64,000 nucleotides of DNA from Rathayibacter sp. VKM Ac-2760 (GTDB taxonomy: Bacteria > Actinomycetota > Actinomycetes > Actinomycetales > Microbacteriaceae), in contig NZ_CP047174.1 in the NCBI RefSeq assembly GCF_009834185.1, positions 62,001-126,000 of the forward strand. Direction: 5' to 3'. This document shows, piece after piece, positions 7,904 to 16,261 of the stretch (within the stretch, counting starts at the first letter, position 1; each line of letters begins with the position of its first letter). The translations under genes and the position numbers were made by a program. The notes beneath the pieces were generated by a model. It did no database searches, was not told the DNA's origin, and saw nothing but the letters and a program-made list of their open reading frames with translations.

Positions 7904-8131
7904 ACCCCGAGACTACCGAGAACGGCAGTCGATCGGGTACCGAAACGGGTGCGCTCGATCAACTCGGCCGTGGGCACACCTTGATGATGCTTGCGGAGTA
8001 GAAGGGCAGAGCAAGCTATAGGCTTACGTGCCGTAACTTGCTTCTCGTTCTTCCGCTGCGCGGCGATCCTCGGCATACTCGCCGTATGGTCCCCGCCGGT
8101 TGGCGGGTTCGCTGCGCTGGGCCTTGAAGGG
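7904..8131. other. oriT: Candidate origin of transfer (oriT) with nested inverted repeats
   Basis: 228-base gap between a small minus-strand gene and mobC. It contains three hairpin-capable repeats: AGCAAG (8010-8015) with CTTGCT (8037-8042) enclosing TTACG (8024-8028) and CGTAA (8032-8036); CATAC (8074-8078) with GTATG (8084-8088); and CCCGCC (8092-8097) with GGCGGG (8102-8107). Its base composition is less GC-rich than the genes around it. oriT sites of MobC/relaxase elements normally lie directly upstream of mobC and contain such repeats. The nick site cannot be assigned. Confidence 0.5.
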
Positions 8132-8545
8132 ATGGTGACGCTCGTGTCCGAGTCGAGTGAGCACCGTCTGTTCGGTCGCAAGCGACGTGCGAACGCGGGG
8201 GGTGAGTCTCGTCGCGAGAAGCGGTACGTCGTCATGGTCACGCCCGAGGAGGATGCGCAGCTTCGGGCTCGGGCGATCGTGCGTGAGGTGACGGTGCCGC
8301 GATTGCTGTTCGAGTCCGCGACGGCCGAGGACGCGGTCATCACCGATGCGGAGTTCAAGTCGGTTGCCGCGGATCTGATGAACATCCGCAGCACGATGGG
8401 GTACGTCTCGAACAACCTCAACCAGCTCGCCCGGTTCGCGAACACGGAGAGCCGATTCCCCGACGAGGCGGAAGCGGCGATCGCTGACTACCGCGCGGTT
8501 GTTGCGGAGTACCGGGCGGCGATGAAGAGGCTGGCCGGCGCGTGA
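8132..8545 (+). CDS. mobC: MobC-like mobilisation accessory protein
   Basis: About 137 residues if translation begins at ATG 8132; GTG codons at 8135 and 8144 are alternatives because the AAGG just upstream is too close for ideal spacing. The frame open to 7991 is not protein-like. RREKRYVVMVTPEEDAQLRARA forms a ribbon-helix-helix-like DNA-binding segment, and the C-terminal part (MNIRSTMGYVSNNLNQLARFAN) matches the bacterial MobC family motif NNLNQLAR. MobC proteins bind oriT and help the relaxase melt and nick DNA. The stop overlaps the relaxase start by 4 bp. Confidence 0.8.
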   Translation: MVTLVSESSEHRLFGRKRRANAGGESRREKRYVVMVTPEEDAQLRARAIVREVTVPRLLFESATAEDAVITDAEFKSVAADLMNIRSTMGYVSNNLNQLARFANTESRFPDEAEAAIADYRAVVAEYRAAMKRLAGA

Positions 8546-10188
8546 TCCCGAACGTGACCCGGGGTGGGCGCATGTCCGGACTGATGACCTACCTGCAGGG
8601 TGAGGGTCGGGCGAACGAGCATGAGGAGCCGCACCTGGTCGCCGGTAACGGCGCGATCATGGCGGAGTACGGCTACGGGGAGTTGGACCGCGCAGCAGCC
8701 CTCGCGATCGCTGCCGATCTGGACGAGCCGCGCCGCGTCTTCGGCACGTCGGTCACCCGTTCGAAGGAGGTCACGGATCCTGAGACGGGTGTGACGTCGA
8801 AGGAGCGCGTCGACGCTGACGTGTGGCACTGCTCGCTCTCGATCAGTGCCGAGGAGGGCCAGCTTTCGGACGAGAAGTGGGCCGAGATCTCCGAGCGGTT
8901 TGTGGAGCGGATGGGGTTCGCCGGCGCCGACATAGGCAAGGCCGATTGCCGGTGGGTAGCGGTGCGTCATGGCCTGTCGAAGAATGGCAACGACCACGTG
9001 CACATCGCCGTGTCGTTGGTGCGCGAGGACGGCACGAAGGCGTCTGTCCATCACGACTTCTCGAAGGCGCAGACGATCACGCGGGAGCTCGAGCGGGAGT
9101 TCGAGTTGCGGCCGTTGCACGAGTCCGAGCGCGCAGGGGCGCAGCGCGGTGAGAAGCCGGCCGAGCGCGAGTCCTCATTGCGCCGCGGTGCTACCGAGGT
9201 CGACGCGAAGCGGTTGGAGCGGAGCCTGCGAGCTGCGGCTACCGCGTCGCAGGACGAGGGCGAGTTCGTGCGTCGGATGCGCCGCGACGCCATCCTGATT
9301 CGTCCGCGGTTCGCGGTCGGACGTGATGACGTCGTGGTCGGCTACTCCGTGGCGCTGCGCCCGGAGAAGGGCCAGCCCGTGGTGTGGCACGGAGGCGGCA
9401 GGATCGCCCGCGACCTCACGCTCCCGGAGCTGCGGAAGGGATGGCCGGACCGTCCCGAGTCCGCGACCGAAGCCGTGGGGGAGTGGCGCGCGACGTCGAA
9501 GAATCCGTGGCAGTACCGGCCGGCGAACCCGGGGCGCGAGGAGAGCGAGATGTCTCCGAAGTTCTTCGCCATGTACGCCGAGGACATGCGCCGGCTGCAC
9601 GACTACATCGCCTCCGTCGACCCGTCCGACAAGGCCACCTGGGCACACGTCGCCCGCGAGACGTCCGGCGCGTACGCGGCATGGTCGCGGCGCCTGGAAC
9701 CGACGCCCGGACCGCTGGCCGAGGCGTCGCGGACGCTGGCCCGGTCCGCGCAGCTGCGAGCGGGCGAGTCGCGGCCGCGACCGGTCGCGATGCCGTCGAT
9801 GGCGACGACCGCTGCGCTGATCCTGGTGCAGGCCAAGCGCGGCCAGAACGCGGCCGCGGAGGCTCTTCTGTTGAAGCAGCTCGCGCAGACCACCGCGTCG
9901 ATCTTCCGTGCCGCGAAGGCTGTCGGGGATCTGCACCGGTCGCAGGAGCTCGCGCGGATGATGACGCAGCGCCTGACCGTCGTGCGCGACGGCTACACCG
10001 CGCAGATCACCGCCAACCAGGTCGCCGCGCTGACGCCGGAGCAGCAGGCCGCGAAGCAGCGCGCGGACCTCGCCGCGGGTCGCGGCGGGCCGGTGCCCAC
10101 GCGCCTGACTCCCGCGGCGGAGCCGGCGGTACAGGCGCCGACCACGAAGACTGCCGGCACGCGTGAGCGCGACGATTTCGAGAGATAG
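8542..10188 (+). CDS. Relaxase / mobilisation nuclease (MobA/VirD2-like)
   Basis: 548 residues from GTG 8542, overlapping the mobC stop. The HUH metal site is visible: H96 in WHCSLSI and H152/H154 in NGNDHVHIAVSLV. Tyr17 (SGLMTYLQGEG) is the likely nicking tyrosine. Residues 1-200 are the relaxase domain and the rest is helical with a basic, disordered C-terminus. The family cuts one strand at oriT and leads it into a recipient through a conjugation apparatus supplied by another element. No coupling protein or type IV secretion gene is present here, so this segment would be mobilised in trans. Confidence 0.9.
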   Translation: MIPNVTRGGRMSGLMTYLQGEGRANEHEEPHLVAGNGAIMAEYGYGELDRAAALAIAADLDEPRRVFGTSVTRSKEVTDPETGVTSKERVDADVWHCSLSISAEEGQLSDEKWAEISERFVERMGFAGADIGKADCRWVAVRHGLSKNGNDHVHIAVSLVREDGTKASVHHDFSKAQTITRELEREFELRPLHESERAGAQRGEKPAERESSLRRGATEVDAKRLERSLRAAATASQDEGEFVRRMRRDAILIRPRFAVGRDDVVVGYSVALRPEKGQPVVWHGGGRIARDLTLPELRKGWPDRPESATEAVGEWRATSKNPWQYRPANPGREESEMSPKFFAMYAEDMRRLHDYIASVDPSDKATWAHVARETSGAYAAWSRRLEPTPGPLAEASRTLARSAQLRAGESRPRPVAMPSMATTAALILVQAKRGQNAAAEALLLKQLAQTTASIFRAAKAVGDLHRSQELARMMTQRLTVVRDGYTAQITANQVAALTPEQQAAKQRADLAAGRGGPVPTRLTPAAEPAVQAPTTKTAGTRERDDFER

Positions 10189-10205
10189 CGAGAGGGGACA
10201 GAGCT

Positions 10206-11720
10206 ATGAGCGATGGGGACAGCGTTGAGGATGAGGTCGGACAGTCCGCGCGGGTCGCGCTGACCGTCGCGCTCCAGCTGGGTGACAAGTTCGCCCGACT
10301 GCGAGAGGACTTGGCGCGTGAAGCGCTGCGCAAGAGCGAGGCCGACGCGCGCGCACTCGCCGCCCGGTTCTCCGCCGAGCGCGACGTCGCGCGTGCGCAG
10401 ATCGCTGTTGTGGACCGCCCCGACTGGTGGCAGCGCGCCGAGTTGAAGCAGGTCGCTGACGTCCTCTCCACCGCACAGCAGTGGAAGGACCTCGACCCTG
10501 TAGCCGAACGTGCCACACAGACAATCGCGCGTGAAGTCCAGGACCGCTATGGCGTCGACGTCGCCGACATCGCGGACAAGCTGCGCGGCGACCAGCCGGT
10601 CGACTTCTCCGCTGAGAAGGCCCTCGCTGTCGTCGCAGCCGCTGAGGCCACCGATCGGGTGCCCGAGTCCGGCTCTGCGGACCCGCTGAACGAGGTGAAG
10701 GCCCTTGCCGGCCATGACGCAGCGGTGGACGCTGCGATCGCTGAGAAGTTCCCGCAGCTCCTCACCGAGGACCAGCGCGCGGCCGTCGACAGAAGACGGG
10801 CGGAAACCGTCGAGACGACCGTCGAAACCGCGGCCGTCGCCGGAATGATGGACGCCGAACAACGGCGTGCCGACGCGACGCGGGACGAGCCGGCCGCCCC
10901 GACCGATCAAGGCGGAGCGGAGAACGGTCAGGAGAACATCGATCAGGCGGCCACGCTCGAGCTGCACGCTCGCGAGTACGAGGCGCAGGCAGAGGACGGC
11001 GGAACCTCCGAGCAGTCGCCCGACCAGCTGCGTGCCCTCGCGGACGACGCCCGCGCTCAGGAGCAGCTCTACCGGGACGGCGCCGGTGCGCTGACCGTCG
11101 CCGACAGCACCGCGGCTTCCGAGCTCGCGGCCGCCGGCGGGGACCTCAACCAGTCCATCGCCGCCGACGTCGAAGCAGGGCGTCTCGACCAGTTCGCGGC
11201 CGAGGCGGAAGCCGCCCAGCTCGACAGGTTCGATGACAACTACGAACTGGCTCTCGACCGCGGTGACGTTGACGGTTCAGTCGATGTCTTACAGAGTGAG
11301 GCAGACCGGTTCGAGCGCGAGGCGGATGCCGGTGGAACTGCGACGCTGACCCCGGAACAGCTGCGCTACGACGACGCCGAGAACCGCGACGAGGCCGCCT
11401 ACTTCCGCAGTGATCTCCTGCCCGCCGAGAGCGGTCGTTCCGCTGACGCCGTTCCGGTTGGCGCCGAGGGGCGAGCAGATGCGATGCGATCGGAGAGCGA
11501 GATGTCGTACGACAGCGCCGCTCGTCGCACGGCCACCGCGAACGAGATGAAGACCCACGGGATCCCGCAAGACGTCATCGATGTGCGCATGCGCGCCGAC
11601 GTCGCCCAGGGGCGGCCAGCGAGCGAGGCTGTCGCGCAGTCCGGCCGTGTCCACGTGCCGAAGACCAACCGCGGACGTTCAGCTGCGCGATCGCCGGAGC
11701 GCGGCGAGCAGGCCCGTTAG
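10206..11720 (+). CDS. Long helical acidic protein downstream of relaxase
   Basis: 504 residues from ATG 10206, with GAGAGGGG upstream and 17 bases after the relaxase stop, so it is probably in the same operon. Residues 25-70 are a charged helix/coiled-coil-like region (FARLREDLAREALRKSEADA). Residues 200-420 are low-complexity, Ala/Glu/Asp/Gln-rich, with repeated DQL/EQLR-type motifs. The C-terminus has a short ordered part (ANEMKTHGIPQDVIDVRMRA) and a basic tail. Proteins like this follow relaxases in actinobacterial mobilisable elements, but I know no function. It ends with a 4-bp overlap of the convergent YhcG-type gene. Confidence 0.65.
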   Translation: MSDGDSVEDEVGQSARVALTVALQLGDKFARLREDLAREALRKSEADARALAARFSAERDVARAQIAVVDRPDWWQRAELKQVADVLSTAQQWKDLDPVAERATQTIAREVQDRYGVDVADIADKLRGDQPVDFSAEKALAVVAAAEATDRVPESGSADPLNEVKALAGHDAAVDAAIAEKFPQLLTEDQRAAVDRRRAETVETTVETAAVAGMMDAEQRRADATRDEPAAPTDQGGAENGQENIDQAATLELHAREYEAQAEDGGTSEQSPDQLRALADDARAQEQLYRDGAGALTVADSTAASELAAAGGDLNQSIAADVEAGRLDQFAAEAEAAQLDRFDDNYELALDRGDVDGSVDVLQSEADRFEREADAGGTATLTPEQLRYDDAENRDEAAYFRSDLLPAESGRSADAVPVGAEGRADAMRSESEMSYDSAARRTATANEMKTHGIPQDVIDVRMRADVAQGRPASEAVAQSGRVHVPKTNRGRSAARSPERGEQAR

Positions 11721-12754
11721 TTACTGTCGGCGGTCCAATCGAGGGCCGCGGCGATCTGCTCGGCGGTCGGTAGTGCTGCCTGCTCTGCAGGCGGTAAGGA
11801 TTCGTAGGTGTAGCTGGAGACGGCCATGGGGGAGCCGGTCTGGCTGAGGGCGTAGCGGACGGTGTGCTCGTTGTGGCCGCCGCAGATGAGGATTCCGACC
11901 GTGGGCCGGTGGAAGTCACGTCGCATCCGGTCGTCGACGACCGCGACGTAGAACCCCAGCTGGCCGGTGAACGCCGGCTCGAACCGGCCGGTCTTCAGCT
12001 CGATCACCACATACCGCAGCTGCTCGGTGTGGAAGAAGATCAGGTCGGCGTAGAAGTCGTCACCGTCGACGTCGAAATGCACCTGCCGTCCCACGAAGGC
12101 GAAGCCGGCGCCGAGCTCTCGAAGGGTGTCCACGATGCGATCCATCAAGGCCTGCTCGAGCTCACGTTCCGCGACGTCTCCCGTCAGCTCGAGGAAGTCG
12201 AACACGTACGGGTCCTTCGCGAGCTGGCGCGCGAGGTCCGAGTCGGCGGGGGCGAGCTGACCGGCGAAGTTGGAGGGAGCGGAGCCGATTCGCTCGCGGG
12301 TGCGGTTCATGATCTGGTTCGAGAGCACGTTCCGGGACCAGCCGTGCTCAGCGGCGGCCGCCGCGTACCACGCGCGGGCGTCGGCGTCGTCGAGCTTCTG
12401 CAGCAGCAGGACGATGTGACCCCAAGGAAGGAGTCCAACAGCTTGTTGGACTACTTCCTCGCGCGACGGCCAAGCCTGCGCGAAAGCGCGCATGCTGAAG
12501 AGGTTCGACCTCGAGAAGCCCTTCATCTGTGGAAATTCGGCACGTAGGTCCTCGGCGAGGCGAGTGACAGCGAAGCCGCCCCAGGATGCGTTGGCTTGCC
12601 GCTGCAGGATTGCGTGGCCGAGCTCCCAGTACAGCTCGACGAGTGCCGTGTTCACCCTGCGCTGTGCCGTGAGTTGGGCCGAGCGCACGCGCCACTTCAG
12701 CTCGGCGAGGGTCGCGGCGTAGTCGTCGGGGAGTGTGCGAAGTTCGGAGACCAC
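11717..12754 (-). CDS. YhcG/DUF1016 family PD-(D/E)XK nuclease-domain protein
   Basis: 345 residues from a GTG at 12754. The N-terminal half is the DUF1016 N domain (ALVELYWELGHAILQRQ, then FSRSNLFSMRAFAQAW and LLPWGHIVLLLQKLDD). The C-terminal half has a PD-(D/E)XK fold: DFYADLIFFH followed by RYVVIELKTGRFEP, giving D...E-x-K. The family is common in defence islands and mobile elements and is often suspected of DNA cleavage or restriction-related activity; its exact role is not settled. Length is normal for the family. A decayed homologue lies 2 kb away at 14709-15045. Its 3' end overlaps the relaxase-operon gene. Confidence 0.9.
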   Translation of the reverse strand: MVSELRTLPDDYAATLAELKWRVRSAQLTAQRRVNTALVELYWELGHAILQRQANASWGGFAVTRLAEDLRAEFPQMKGFSRSNLFSMRAFAQAWPSREEVVQQAVGLLPWGHIVLLLQKLDDADARAWYAAAAAEHGWSRNVLSNQIMNRTRERIGSAPSNFAGQLAPADSDLARQLAKDPYVFDFLELTGDVAERELEQALMDRIVDTLRELGAGFAFVGRQVHFDVDGDDFYADLIFFHTEQLRYVVIELKTGRFEPAFTGQLGFYVAVVDDRMRRDFHRPTVGILICGGHNEHTVRYALSQTGSPMAVSSYTYESLPPAEQAALPTAEQIAAALDWTADSN

Positions 12755-12909
12755 GCCTCAGAGTAGAGGGAGCGATTGTCAGATCGGCTGGTGAAACGAA
12801 GGCTCAGCCCTAGCGGGCTCGTGCTACGCGGGACGTCCGCTACAGCTCGATGAGGCGACACGGCAGCAGGATGCGGCGACATGTCACGACCTCCGCGACA
12901 CTTAGTTCC

Positions 12910-14694
12910 ATGGATGTCGAGCTTTTGGCAGTGAATGCAGTGAACGACGTTATTGCTCGTTGCCCGGGCCTCAGATCAGAAATTGCGACTAATGACAAGA
13001 CTCCTTTCACTGACGGCCATATAGACCTGTACTCCGGAGAGCGCAAGAAGAACACTGAATGGAGCGGACGCGTTTCCGTGCAGGTCAAGGGACGCAAGCG
13101 CGCACCAAGTAAGAGAGGAGTGCCCAAGTTCTCCGTGACCCGAGCAAGCCTCTATGCCTATCAGCGTAACAGAGGAGTCTTCTACTTCTACGTCGCCATC
13201 AATTCCAGGACGGGGGACGGTACCATCTATTATTCACTGTTAGCCCCATTCGCCATACAGGCCATCTTGGACGCACATCCGGAGAATCAGAAAGAACTTC
13301 CAATTCGGCTGAAACTCCTCCCTGCGGATAAGCGACAAGTTAGAACACTCCTTTCGCTGGCCGCTGACGCGCAGAGGCAAGACGTCGAGACTGGTTTCGA
13401 TCCAATCCTATTCGAGAACATGGACAGTATCACCATCCAAAGTGCTGAGGACATCGATTTCTCGGTACCAGCTAGCCTTTCTCCCGCAACTCATGATTTG
13501 ACCATGACGTTGAATACTAGAAGCGGTCTGGCCGTACCCCTTGGGGGTGTCCTGCAACTTCTTCCCGGCTCGTATACCGAGCGTCCCTTCAGTGCTTCGG
13601 TCAGAAGCGGCGCTGAGACCTTTAGTAACGTGACTACTCAGAGAATCGACGAGAATACAGTTCGACTTCGACTCTCTCCGGGGCTAGAAATTGTAATGGT
13701 AACCAGCGCCGGAAAGCTCTCCGCAACGGTTCACCTCAATCCAGAAAACGACCTTAATTCTCGCCTCAAGTCTCTCAATTTTTTTGCGGGAATGCTCGAC
13801 AATGGATTCATCACGATTGGTAATGATCGTGTGCCGTTTGCTGCGGAAGAACTTCCGGGAGACAGATCTTTGCGAGAGCATCTAAAAGGCGTGACGAAAC
13901 TCGCGGAGCTATTCGACTTTCTTGTCGTCGACAAGGGACTCATCAAGATTGATGAAGTCTCTGCGGCTGAGATCGATGATCTTCTGCGCCTGCGTCGTGC
14001 TCTGATTGATGGAGAGGAACTAGAGCTCGACACCGACATTCTTTCTCTGGTTCAGCTTCCGGTCGGGCGGTGGAAGGTAATTTGTCTCGCTCTTCAAGGC
14101 AAAAAGCCAGGCTACTGGAAATTCATTGACCCGTTCAGTGCAACAGATCCGCAACAATTTGCTTGGCGAGCCAAAAGTGGCAATCGAACTGTGATGATAA
14201 CCGCTTACGACGCGATCGGTGAGGACGACGTAGCGACCACTCTTAACTTGCGGTTGTCCAATATAGTTAGCTCCTATCAGGAGGTGCCGAAAACGTCTGA
14301 GACTCACTATCTAACCAACCGGTCTGTGTTGCGACTTATATCAGCTGCTGATCTTCAGGAGGAGAGGCGGGAAGAATTCCTTGACGCGGCGGTTGAGCTA
14401 AGTGCTTGGTTGGTCGCACAAGATGAAACGAATGCTGCTTCTCTTGTAAATTACTGGCAGGTCCTTTGGCGGCAGGGGGCGCTCACTGCTGAGCATATAA
14501 AGTCTATCCGCACTCTTCGCCGGTCGATGACATCCGATTCCACAGACCGGGCTATAGAGACACAATTTGCCTGCTCGCTTCTCCTCAATGATCGCGAGGA
14601 ATCCGTTGAGTTGAAAGCCTTGCTTTCTGAGGAACAGGTTGCGGAGCTTCAAGGCTGGCCCATCTGGCAGCTATACGAAGCGATTTTTGAGTAG
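12910..14694 (+). CDS. Low-GC DUF4365-type putative nuclease, defence candidate
   Basis: 594 residues from ATG 12910 (MDVELLAVNAVNDVIARCPG); the frame is open to 12850 but lacks a ribosome site. Residues 1-150 match the DUF4365 type: DGHIDLY (D35/D39) followed by VSVQVKGRKR (Q58, K60), a D...Q-x-K arrangement like PD-(D/E)XK nucleases. Residues 200-590 are an unrecognised alpha/beta region with HYLTNRSVLRLISAADLQ and a helical end. Codon third positions contain many A/T, so GC is near 50% against about 70% around it: a recent import. It lies between an intact YhcG gene and a YhcG pseudogene on a mobilisable segment. A role in defence is inference from fold and setting. Confidence 0.65.
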   Translation: MDVELLAVNAVNDVIARCPGLRSEIATNDKTPFTDGHIDLYSGERKKNTEWSGRVSVQVKGRKRAPSKRGVPKFSVTRASLYAYQRNRGVFYFYVAINSRTGDGTIYYSLLAPFAIQAILDAHPENQKELPIRLKLLPADKRQVRTLLSLAADAQRQDVETGFDPILFENMDSITIQSAEDIDFSVPASLSPATHDLTMTLNTRSGLAVPLGGVLQLLPGSYTERPFSASVRSGAETFSNVTTQRIDENTVRLRLSPGLEIVMVTSAGKLSATVHLNPENDLNSRLKSLNFFAGMLDNGFITIGNDRVPFAAEELPGDRSLREHLKGVTKLAELFDFLVVDKGLIKIDEVSAAEIDDLLRLRRALIDGEELELDTDILSLVQLPVGRWKVICLALQGKKPGYWKFIDPFSATDPQQFAWRAKSGNRTVMITAYDAIGEDDVATTLNLRLSNIVSSYQEVPKTSETHYLTNRSVLRLISAADLQEERREEFLDAAVELSAWLVAQDETNAASLVNYWQVLWRQGALTAEHIKSIRTLRRSMTSDSTDRAIETQFACSLLLNDREESVELKALLSEEQVAELQGWPIWQLYEAIFE

Positions 14695-14708
14695 CTGACG
14701 GGAAAAGT

Positions 14709-15045
14709 GTCTTTCGCGGCCGGGCGGCCAGGCCTCCGAAATGTGCCACAGGCCGTGGCACATGTGCCGTGGGTCCCATCCGGATCGTCATCGGTAAGCT
14801 CGATGACCTGTAGAAGCGGGACTGATAGGAGGCACCCGCGGTCGAGTTTGTGCGATCTCAAGACGTGCTGCTGAACCAGATCAAGAACCGTACCCGTGAA
14901 CGCTCCTGATTGGCGGCCAGCCGAGTTGGCGCGGTAGCTTTCGGGAGACCCTCACGTCTTCGACTGCCTCGACCCGCCGAATGGTGCCTCTGAACGGGAC
15001 TCCGAGCAGGCGCTCACGGACCGGTCCCCGCAGACCCGGCACCGC
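14709..15045 (+). pseudogene. Decayed YhcG/DUF1016 gene remnant
   Basis: Pieces in shifting frames align in order with the intact protein encoded at 11717-12754: NVPQAVAHVPW, then IRIVIGKLDD, then QDVLLNQIKNRTRER (14850-14906), then DPHVFDCLD and EQALTDR. In-frame stops (for example 14907-14909) and at least three frame changes interrupt it. The order and spacing follow the DUF1016 N domain, and the C-terminal PD-(D/E)XK half is lost. It begins only about 15 bases after the stop of the low-GC DUF4365-type gene and points the same way, so the two may once have formed a pair. Confidence 0.7.
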
Positions 15046-15379
15046 TTCCGGCATTCGCCGATAATCGACGTTATGTCAGTTTGTAGAGGACGGGCGCCAT
15101 CGGGCCTCGGCCTCCGCGGCGTAACACGGGGCGCAGCTCTCTGACCGCCTCGCTTTCTGGGTACAAACGCAGTGCTTGTAGAACCACGTTTCCAGCGACG
15201 CCTGCCGAGAGTTTCAAGTCCCGTGCATGGCTGGTGCGACGCGGGCGCCGGTCATGCGGACGTTCCGGGTGTCGCGCGGTAGAAATCGGGACCGTTCTCA
15301 CCGTTCGTCGCGGCGGACCCGGAAACCCGACCGGCAGGCTGCGCTGTCGGCTCTGGCTCAGCGATGCACACCTGCGGGG
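15046..15379. other. Intergenic stretch after the YhcG remnant
   Basis: About 330 bases between the mobile segment and the sugar-utilisation operon. A minus-strand frame (15071-15301) contains a protein-like stretch (LSAGVAGNVVLQALRLYPES) that ends at 15071 but has no start or ribosome site I can support; it may be the tail of a lost gene. No att repeat, tRNA or terminator was recognised. Confidence 0.3.
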
Positions 15380-16261
15380 CTATGTGTATGAGCCGATCAT
15401 GATGCTGCAGGAGAAGGCTCGGTGCTCGCCTGGACCCAGCACGACCTGCCTGGGCTTGTCCACGATGTCGCCGTCCCAGCCTGCGGGCGTCGGTATGCCG
15501 CGCCACGGCTCGATGCAGAGGAGAGGAGCGCCGACCGGCTTCCATAGGCCGAGGACGTCGAAGTCCCCCGTGTCGACGGTGATCGAGCGGGCTCCCGCAG
15601 CCTCGAGGGTGACCGTGCGCCGCTTCGGCGTGTCGAAGATCAGCGCGTCCTCCTCGAACCAGGCGTCGTCCACGATGACCGCTCCCTTCACGAGGGGCGA
15701 GGGGAAGCGCGGCACACCGAGGAAGCCGCCCGGTGCGCGGCGGATCCCCTCCGGCTCTTCCTCGGCGAAGCGGAGGCGGTGCTCCCCCTGCCCGCCGGGG
15801 AGTGGCAGCGCGAACGCCGGGTGGTTCCCCACCGAGAATCCGAGCGGCTCGGTGCCGCGGTTCTCGACGGTCTGGGTGATGCGCAGCGTCGATCCAGTGA
15901 GGGCGTAGGCGACTATCAGGGTCCATTCGAAAGGGAACACCTCTCGCGTCACCGCGTCGCTGCGGCGGAGGAACACGGCTCCGTGGGCCGAGGAGGCCGC
16001 CAGCTCGAAGGTGCGGTCTCGGGCGAAACCGTGCCGTCCCATTGGGTATGAAACGCCGCGGTGGCGCAGCGTGTCGCCGGGGAGGCGACCGATGATCGGG
16101 AAGAGCACGGGAGCGTGCCGGGGCCACTCCGGACCCGCCTGCCACAGATACTCGAGTCCGGCGGCATCGCAGAGCGAGGTGAGCTCGGCCCCGGCGGTGC
16201 TGACGGACACCCAGATCTCGTCGTTCCCGAGCTCCACGCGGGCAGGCGCGACGATGCTCAT
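15380..16261 (-). CDS. Aldose 1-epimerase family protein
   Basis: 293 residues from ATG 16261, which shares one base with the nagA stop (TGATG). Segments typical of the galactose-mutarotase-like fold are LWQAGPEWPRHAPVLFPIIG, HGFARDRTFEL, GFSVGNHPAFALPL and LCIEPWRGIPTP. This is the LacX/YeaD-like subgroup that interconverts sugar anomers. Last gene of the leftward operon, it would equilibrate galactose, fucose or hexosamine anomers made by the upstream hydrolases. It has no signal peptide, so it acts in the cytoplasm. Substrate is not fixed by sequence. Confidence 0.85.
   Translation of the reverse strand: MSIVAPARVELGNDEIWVSVSTAGAELTSLCDAAGLEYLWQAGPEWPRHAPVLFPIIGRLPGDTLRHRGVSYPMGRHGFARDRTFELAASSAHGAVFLRRSDAVTREVFPFEWTLIVAYALTGSTLRITQTVENRGTEPLGFSVGNHPAFALPLPGGQGEHRLRFAEEEPEGIRRAPGGFLGVPRFPSPLVKGAVIVDDAWFEEDALIFDTPKRRTVTLEAAGARSITVDTGDFDVLGLWKPVGAPLLCIEPWRGIPTPAGWDGDIVDKPRQVVLGPGEHRAFSCSIMIGSYT

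Noticed and set aside
14741..14763. Perfect 9-bp inverted repeat (ATGTGCCAC / GTGGCACAT) that could be an operator or att site.
   Set aside because: It falls inside the decayed YhcG coding remnant (NVPQAVAHVPW), so it is explained as chance within former coding sequence.
15071..15301. 76-codon minus-strand ORF next to the mobile segment.
   Set aside because: Only its last 45 residues look protein-like and no start site is evident, so it is noted under the intergenic entry but not called a gene.
7137..15379. Search for integrase, tRNA-end att sites or flanking direct repeats around the mobilisation segment.
   Set aside because: None could be recognised by eye; element boundaries are therefore not claimed.
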